In this document: piece by piece, positions 57,932-64,000 of the stretch
How the letters are laid out: every line of letters starts with the position of its first letter
How positions within the stretch are numbered: position 1 is the stretch's first letter
Assembly: GCA_004194705.1 (NCBI GenBank)
Contig: SADC01001301.1
Location: 310,001 to 374,000 of the forward strand
Direction of reading: 5' to 3'
DNA: 64,000 nucleotides
Source of the DNA: Ditylenchus dipsaci
Lineage: Eukaryota > Nematoda > Chromadorea > Rhabditida > Anguinidae
Program-made: the position numbers and the translations under genes
Notes under the pieces: generated by a model
Seen by the model: the letters and a program-made list of their open reading frames with translations, nothing else
What the model was told of the DNA's origin: nothing
The model's database searches: none

Positions 57932-59222
57932 TAGTTGCGTGATTGTATGTTTGTTATTGCTGTGTGCTTAACTTACTTTTGCGTAAACAAATAAAAATAA
58001 AAATAAATAAAAATGTATGTTACCACCAGGACTGGAACTTGTAACTTTAAAGATTTGGAGGGACATGTGTAGAATACATGTTTGAGTTCGTTCTAATGTA
58101 CACTGGCCCATTCTGCGCCTTAGCACAAAAAGTAGGCTACTGTAGTGTGGAGATGATCCAGAGTCCTGCTCCCCGAAAAAAAATTCAAAAAGTATGATAA
58201 TGAAAATTATTCCTGTCAAGACAAAATTAGAGGATGAATTTACCGGAGGATGAATTTACCGGAGTATGAATTTACCAGAGGATGAATTTACCGAGGATGA
58301 ATTTACCGAGGATGAATTTACCGCCGCCCAAATCAACCTTGTCGAGATATTAATGAGCAGCAAAAGCAGGCACTTCCTTGAACTCTCCAATCATTTCGTT
58401 AATGAGAAGACGAGGCGCGTAGTCCAGCGGCTTGTTCAGCTTGTAGCACACCGCACAACTGAAATCACACTGGAACAGCTTGCTGCCAAAAAAGTCTTTC
58501 ATTGGAGCTGAAAATAAACACTTGACAAATATTATTGGACGGTTAGTTAACTACAACAATATAAATTAATAATAATTCACACAAAAATCAAAGTAAAACC
58601 ATACTAGATGTCGCAAAAATAATATGCGACGAAAAAACGGTCTGAATTGAGCCACACTCTAGGCGCCTCCATCTCAGCCGAGAATTACGGCATGTTCACA
58701 ACAGTCGGTGTTGGAGTAAGCGTGTTCACAATAATGTTGAGGACCCGGGCATCATATTACAAGTAAATACTCCCGAAAAAATTGAAAACCCGTTACTTGC
58801 ACTACGTCGACTTTTTACTAAACTTGGAAAATACCCGACAAAACGGCATTTCACTACCGTCAAAGCATCTTTAGAATGTTCGACTTAGTACATTAAACAG
58901 GTTTTGGGAACTGAAAAACACGAAAAAAAAATTCGCACCATCTGGATGACCACTTGGTTTTGTTAATGCATGGACAGTCCAGCAGGACTGGAGATGGTTC
59001 ATAGTAAAACATTTGAAATAACAAGGATACTTTTCAATACAAAAGTTTAAACTCTTAATGAAAATTCTGTTGGCGAAATTGTGTTGGCGAAATTGCTGTT
59101 GGCGAAATTGCGTTGGCGAAATTGCTGTTGGCGAAATTGCTGTTGGCGAAATTGCTGTTGGCAAAATTGCTGTTGGCGAAATTGTGTTGGCGAATTTACC
59201 TATGACCGTTTTCAGCCGTTAA

Positions 59223-59460
59223 AGGGGCATGATCGTGCCCGATGAGGAGAAAAGGCGCGAATTAGCAGTTCTTTTCTTTCTTGATAAATTTTTACATTCG
59301 TTCTCGTCTAGATTTTTTAAGTTTTCTGTCTAGTTTTTTAAAGCAGTATAAGGTCGTCTATATCAGGTTTGACGCAGAACGAGTGAAAAATGGGACGATA
59401 AAAAAAAAATTAGAAAAAAACTGCTGGTTCGCGCCTTTACGCACGGGCATGCCCCTTTAA
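59223..59460. repeat. TTAAAGGGGCATG-ended MITE
   Basis: TTAAAGGGGCATGATCGTGC on the left, GCACGGGCATGCCCCTTTAA on the right, inner inverted GGCGCGAATTAGCAG and CTGGTTCGCGCC. Cousin of 5880-6240. Confidence 0.85.
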
Positions 59461-59511
59461 AGACATAAACTAAATTTAACAATTGATTAAAATTGCGTAA
59501 TCCTTTTTCTT

Positions 59512-60727
59512 GGGGCAAATATACTTCAAATATACTTTGGTTAATATACTTTATACTTATACAATATACTTATACAATATACTTATACAATATACTACTT
59601 ATACAATATTATACAATATACTTTAATATACTTTCAAATATACTTGGCAAATATACTTTTTTGGGGCGAATTTTACTCTTTTTCGGGGCAAATTTTTCTT
59701 TTGACTGATTTAATTGTTTTTTCTTATAGTGAGAAAAGTAGATTTCTTACTAGCTGGTGTTTTATTAGTGCACCATGGCAAGCCAAAAGTTCCAGCAACC
59801 ACAGCTTGGTTATTACAGTACAGAGACCAAACTGGCACATGAGATTCTACAATTGGAGATTCTTTGACTTCTGGCATGACTTCCACTTCTTTGGCAACCA
59901 CAGCTGTATAGCAGCAGAGAGCACCCACATTCAGACCATCCGGGATTTCGGCATCGGCTGGCTTGAGGATTGAGCACTTGTCCACCACTGGTTCGGCTGA
60001 GTCTGGCATAAAGACGGAAGGCTGGTTGAGGCACCCATTGCAGATAGCTGGACTCGAGACGACTGAAGGCTGGCTTGCGGACTCCTCGGCTGACTTGACC
60101 ACGGCAGGCACCACCAGAGGAGAGATTTTCTTATCACCGGCACAGCGGGAGCGCGACTTAGAGGCGATGGTCGAGGTAAGCCGGTCGGCCTTAGAGCTTG
60201 TTATCTCCGTAGTTCGATCAACTTTAGAACTGGTCGTGACCGAGGCGATGACGCTCGTCGGATCACTATAAATCTGGTCGAACTCGTCGATCAACTTAAT
60301 TGAGACGTTAGCTGGTTTATTCTGGTTACATGATTCCTTAATCTTAGAAACCAAATCTGGACTGATACCATTATTAAGCAATAGCTCAATGGCTTTCTGT
60401 ATGTCACTGGTATGAGCCTGGTATGGATTCTGGCCTGTGCCGTGACCAAAGCTGGTTACATTATGATCACGAAAAATACTAACCTTACTAACCTTCTTCA
60501 CAGAGAGGAAACTCGGACAGCTTGACATCACTAAACCAAATCTAAACTTAACTTAAGACTGATTCTGCCAAGACTGCTCCTGGTATAAGTTATTCTTGTT
60601 AAGACCAATGCTAGTTTGAATTCAAATATAATGCTGGTTAAATCCCCCTATATTGTGTTCTCTAGGAGAGTAAATTTGAGTAAATTTAATAAGAGTAAAT
60701 TTGCCACAAAAAAAGTATATTTGCCCC
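59512..60727. mobile_element. 1.2-kb inverted-repeat unit carrying one intact ORF
   Basis: GGGGCAAATATACTT at the left is perfectly inverted at the right (AAGTATATTTGCCCC). Inside the left end is a CTTATACAATATA tandem tract, then GGCAAATATACTTTTTT with GAATTTTACTC, matched in inverse at 60675-60727. No target duplication was recognised. The 59710-60531 ORF fills most of the interior. Confidence 0.6.
59710..60531 (-). CDS. Intact 273-codon ORF of unknown function inside an inverted-repeat unit
   Basis: This is the longest uninterrupted ORF of the window and has no intron, unlike every host gene here. It starts MMSSCPSFLSVKK at 60531 and ends FLTIRKNN. An N-terminal part that could be helical (SDIQKAIELLLNNGISPDLV, SKIKESC) is followed by a Ser/Thr/Val-rich acidic middle with two TxEITSSK/SSKVDR-like repeats and a Cys-containing C-terminal part (CNGCLNQP, LNVGALCCYTAVV). 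No transposase, protease, zinc-knuckle or RNA-binding motif is recognised. It could be a transposon accessory or gag-like protein, a captured host gene, or a retrocopy. Promoter and polyadenylation signals were not identified. Confidence 0.5.
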   Translation of the reverse strand: MMSSCPSFLSVKKVSKVSIFRDHNVTSFGHGTGQNPYQAHTSDIQKAIELLLNNGISPDLVSKIKESCNQNKPANVSIKLIDEFDQIYSDPTSVIASVTTSSKVDRTTEITSSKADRLTSTIASKSRSRCAGDKKISPLVVPAVVKSAEESASQPSVVSSPAICNGCLNQPSVFMPDSAEPVVDKCSILKPADAEIPDGLNVGALCCYTAVVAKEVEVMPEVKESPIVESHVPVWSLYCNNQAVVAGTFGLPWCTNKTPASKKSTFLTIRKNN

Positions 60728-60954
60728 GAAAAAAAAGATAACCCATTAAACTTCGGCTGGTTAGCAGAGAAACAATGTTTACCCACAATGAAGGTTTTTT
60801 TCTAATGTATGTATTTACAGATGAAGAAAAACTGTCTAAGTCTCACTCCGTGAACACCTTACACTGAGACTTACAAGGAAACCTTGCGAACTTGTTTTTT
60901 CACTCGCAAATCAGAGTTTGGTCTCATTGCACAGCCAGTATGCGACTGTAGATC

Positions 60955-61345
60955 AAATCTGTAGAGATCTCGGGCCCATAGGTCAAAAAGTTCGGATGAG
61001 AAGGCCAGTAAAGTATTGAAGGGGCTTTATATATGCATCGCCTAGGTCACAGGTTCGAATACCACTGGGTGCGCACGAATTTTTTTACTTCAATTCTTAA
61101 AGTTTACCTTTTGCTAATAAGCTTTTTAGATAGCTAATAGCCTGAATATCATTTAGAAACCAAACTTGTAAATAAAAGTCGGTGAAAACGGGTGTGCACC
61201 CAGTGGTATTCGACCCTGTGACCTAGGCAATGCGTGTATAAAGCCCCCATTTAAATTTAAAAATGCCTTGGTCGCCCTGTGGTTTTTCAATATTTTACGA
61301 GCCTTCTTATCCCAAATTTTTGGCCTATGGGCCCGAGATCTCTAG
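60955..61345. repeat. Palindromic element with pol III B-box-like arms
   Basis: GAGATCTCGGGCCCATAGGT on the left and ATGGGCCCGAGATCTCTAG on the right. Each arm contains GGTCACAGGTTCGAATACCA or its inverse, and GGTTCGAATACC is a perfect B box. A fragment of the same family is near 32495 (AAACCTGTGACCTAGGCGAT). Confidence 0.75.
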
Positions 61346-61895
61346 TCAAATTATGATCACCCATTTTATAAGAGATTCTAGAGACATCAGGATTCGTGAA
61401 TGACTCTAGATAGTGCTGAACTTCAGGTGGGGTTGAACTCGACAGAGACCTTACTAAATATTTCACTGTTAATCGGACTATTTTTTACTTTTTTATTTTT
61501 TTTATCTGCTCTAAACTGGAACAAATATTCTGCAACAAAATAATACATAGCAATATATTTGTAGCGTCCCAGAACGATTGAATATAGGCGCTATATCATA
61601 ATTCAAACTAGTACTGCTGCTAGTTTTGCTGTAAGTCTTGCTTGAATTTACTCAAGAATCCCATCAGATTTAAGATCGAATGCTTTTGCACAGTTCTAAT
61701 TTAGGTGGTACACTTTAAAACCCCGGAGTTTTTGTTTTGGTCGTCCTGTTGATAATTTTGGTATTTCTCTAACATTTTTTAATTCTTTTCACTTTCGAAA
61801 ATTAAAGCAAACCAAGCAACGAAAGAATCAATAATTCGAGGTGTAAATGGCTAAATTTGAAAGACATTTTAACTTACAGAAGCACCACCAATAAC

Positions 61896-64000
61896 ATGTC
61901 CACCTCCACTTTTGTGACCCCTTCAAAGACCTCTTTTCTGTCTCTACCTTCAACCCCGACCACTGCAACAGCATCTAAATTGCATCCAGAGGTCATCCAA
62001 AGCTTTGGGCATCCGCTTCCCAAGAAGTATGAAGACCTGCTTCATTTGTTTGTCGCCATGGAAAAGGTGGTGGTATATTCTACTACCGTATTTCCTCTAA
62101 TTGCCGCCCCCCCCTAACTTCAAGCGGTCTGAAAATCCTGTTTTCATTTACTGTTTCAGCTGTCTAAAAAGTGCCTGCGAGGGATTTCAAAAATCTAACA
62201 GGAACTTTTTACACAGCTCAAACAGTAAATTAAAACACGAGTTTTGAACCACTTGAACCACTTGAAAAAACCACTTGAACCCGCCCCGGGGCGGCAATTA
62301 GAGGAAATACGGTAATAACCTTTTTTGGTTAAAATGTTCCAAAGTATTAAGGTTGTATCAGTAGCACATGGTAGAGAGATGAGAATAACTTTTGACAATG
62401 TGTCAAAAAATGTCATGAAAAACACAAAAATGTAGGTTTCACTATTTTTTAAATTAGTGCTTTGTGATACAGAGTCAAAGTCGAATAAAATGTAACCGTA
62501 AAAGTTTAAGTGCACCCTCTCCCCCTGAGTGTGGTAGTTTTGCACTTAGGAAGTGGTAGTGCACTTAATATGCTGTTGATAGAACCAACGAACAACTTCT
62601 ACCGGTTGCTTCTGCTTTGTTAGTAGGCTACCGAAGCTATTAAACTTTTGACGCTACTCGTTTTTACCCCTCCCAATAAAGCTACTCGGTTTCACCCCTC
62701 CCAATAATCTTTTAGGGCTACCTAAAAGAATTTCTTTAAAGAAAAAAGCTGGAATTAGTAATGGTTTGGCCCTAAGCCTAAGGGCCAAAGCCTAAGCCTA
62801 AATGCTAAGCCTAAAAATTTTTGGGAGGGGTAAAACCGAGTAGCACCAAACTTTTCATTATTTATTTATCAGAGTAACAACTCTTCTCCCGAAATTTGTG
62901 ACACATACCAAGTTCAATCCCAACTATGATCTTACCATATTTTAACTTGATTCTAAATTTTTGAATCTGACCAAAAAATAGCGAAATTGAATTTTTTTTA
63001 AATTAAATTGAAAAGTTGATGAGGTATCAAATTTGGGGTCTGTAAACAAACGAGAAATCAGCATTTTTATACCGCGTTGAATTTCCAAACATTCAGGACT
63101 TTCAAAGAAAGTCATTTGTCTCAAATAGTGGCCGTATACTCCAAGGCCTACGACTTGAAATGGGAAAAGCACCGTCAAGTTATGGGCAAGACAGTAGCCG
63201 GTCAGAAGTACGACCTGGTGATACTGCCAAACCTCAAGGATGGTTAGTTATTTTGAACAGAAGGTTTGATCTCAAATAAAAGTTTTTTCTAATTCTGCAG
63301 ATCTGGAGCCTTTTCTGACCGAGCAAGCCAAAGAAAAGATGCTATTATTAAAGTCACCGGCGAGGTGCCTCTTCTCACCAATCAATCAGTCGCCAGTGAA
63401 ACAGCTCAGCACTACTCCGGTTAAAATTGATAGGGCCGAGTTGTTGAAATCACCCACTAAGACTGTCAAGTTGTCTAGAACTCCTGTTAAACAGTAGGTT
63501 TATTGACATAACAAAATTTTGAAGCCATTGCTTCCCTTTAATGGACCGCTAAAAGAAAGTTCTAATTCTAAATTTTGTAAGGCAAACAAATAAACTTTGC
63601 AGAGAACCAATGCTGTCCAAGCAAGACGAGAACTATTGCTTTGTGTCACCAAGCAAAAATCTCATCTCTCCAGTCAAACGCATGGATCGTGATGTTATTC
63701 GCAAGTCTCCCACAAAGATGCCAAATACACCTGTTCGCAGGTAGCACCTATAAATGCAGCAATACAAATTTAGTTACATGTTCATTACAGACTTGTGCTG
63801 TCTGACCCAGCACCCAAAATGGAAGGTTGGAGATTGACGGCTCGCAAGATGGTCTTTCGCCATTTCTTGGTTGAACACCTCAAAAATTTGCACAAACAGT
63901 TTCTGGCGACTGAAAAAGGTAGTTTTAAAAAATCGTTAGATTAATATATCCTGATTTTGTTCTGTGTTTAGTAACGATTGCTTCTAAACAACTCCTCCAT
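61896..64000 (+). CDS. CDT1: CDT1 homologue (replication licensing factor), 5' part
   Basis: Loads MCM2-7 at replication origins and is inhibited by geminin. Exons read: 61896-62066, 62352-62431, 63097-63242, 63301-63493, 63603-63740, 63791-63918, 63972 to the window edge; all phases join. The geminin-binding/winged-helix part is recognisable: HPLPKKYEDLLHLFVAMEKV, then REMRITFDNVSKNVM, FKESHLSQIVAVYSKAYDLK, KYDLVILPNL. A linker with many S/T-P sites follows (LLKSPTKT, VIRKSPTKMPNTPV), likely CDK targets, then LTARKMVFRHFLVEHLKNLH. The N-terminus is short: no PIP box or cyclin motif upstream of the first domain. The frame is intact. Intron 1 contains a MITE. An AG at 61878-61879 suggests a 5'-UTR intron. 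Confidence 0.92.
62084..62315. repeat. MITE with TACCGTATTTCCTCTAATTG ends in CDT1 intron 1
   Basis: ACCGTATTTCCTCTAATTGC with a C run on the left; GCAATTAGAGGAAATACGGT on the right; TTTTCATTTACTGTTT inverted inside. Confidence 0.88.
62655..62850. repeat. Palindromic element with TTAGGC telomere-like core (copy 3)
   Basis: Left CTACTCGGTTTCACCCCTCC (and an eroded tandem copy before it), right GGAGGGGTAAAACCGAGTAG. The core reads CCTAAGCCTAAGGGCCAAAG and AGCCTAAGCCTAAATGCTAA. It lies in a CDT1 intron. Confidence 0.75.

Larger units (their letters stand above)
56218..58330. repeat. Inner inverted pair of GGTAAATTCATCCTC minisatellites
   Basis: Six units of GGTAAATTCATCCTC at about 56226-56315, followed by TAATTTTGTCTTGACAGGAA, face six inverted units at about 58226-58325 preceded by TTCCTGTCAAGACAAAATTA. 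The segment TAACTGTAAGCTCAATATTT before the left array recurs directly at 57670. Confidence 0.7.
54618..59218. mobile_element. Composite 4.6-kb inverted-repeat unit with minisatellite ends
   Basis: CGGTCATAGGTAAATTCGCC at the left is inverted at the right (TTACCTATGACCG). Both ends continue into AATTTCGCCAACAGC arrays (left about 54635-54735, right about 59060-59205) and then about 170 bp of inverted unique DNA (TCCAGTCCTGCTGGACTGTC and so on). Inside is a second nested pair of arrays (56225-58330). Whether this is one transposon or two insertions of one element in opposite orientation is unresolved. Confidence 0.6.
48982..61895. other. Gene-poor, repeat-dense stretch of about 13 kb
   Basis: No host gene can be supported. 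It holds pogo-type MITEs, a GTTACGCGTAAC cluster, the composite at 54.6-59.2 kb, LINE relics and the ORF-bearing inverted-repeat unit at 59.5-60.7 kb, all listed separately. A palindrome with CTGGACAAAATGAACTTTTTGG lies at about 50100-50410; 49030-49870 and 51180-51860 show nothing recognisable. Confidence 0.6.

Overview
This is a window of AT-rich animal nuclear DNA. Genes have many short exons, introns from about 50 bp to 3.6 kb, GT-AG splicing (one GC-AG candidate), AATAAA signals, and very many palindromic DNA-transposon relics in introns and intergenic DNA. An astacin protease with EGF and CUB domains, degenerate TTAGGC tracts and a secreted LEA-like gene point to an ecdysozoan, most likely a nematode. 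That is inference; no species can be named.

Reading conserved proteins exon by exon gives nine well-supported genes. Left to right: a RANBP9/10 homologue (minus, 1-6769, 3' end cut off); ribosomal protein S29 (plus, 7961-9028); the Puf-like nucleolar protein PUM3 (plus, 10051-14883); a secreted LEA-like protein (plus, 17928-19391); an astacin metalloprotease (minus, 20700-23903); MAEA (minus, 32878-35900); a large single-pass membrane protein (plus, 39187-46593); a single-LIM protein (minus, 46757-48981); and the replication licensing factor CDT1 (plus, 61896 to the right edge). A less certain Pro/Gly-rich gene lies at about 25436-28965 (minus). RANBP9 and MAEA homologues are both subunits of the CTLH/GID ubiquitin ligase in other animals and lie within 36 kb here on the same strand.

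The rest is mostly mobile DNA. A swarm of TA-flanked elements with pogo/Tigger-like ends (CAGTCNA..CTCGAT) occurs in at least ten copies, each subfamily with its own word just inside the end. There is a 2-kb TTAA-flanked piggyBac derivative with about 500-bp inverted arms, a Merlin/IS1595-like fragment, hAT-like elements with poly-G or CAGCCGGCTGA arrays, triple-nested palindromes, and a LINE 3' remnant. At 49-61.9 kb there is no host gene I can support; it holds a composite with minisatellite-bearing ends (54.6-59.2 kb) and a 1.2-kb inverted-repeat unit filled by an intact 273-codon ORF of unknown function.

Six of the conserved genes carry single-base deletions, usually in homopolymers, that break otherwise perfect exons. 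After allowing for them the full-length models have lengths divisible by three. This looks like long-read consensus error rather than gene death, and it explains why ORF-based reading shows only fragments.
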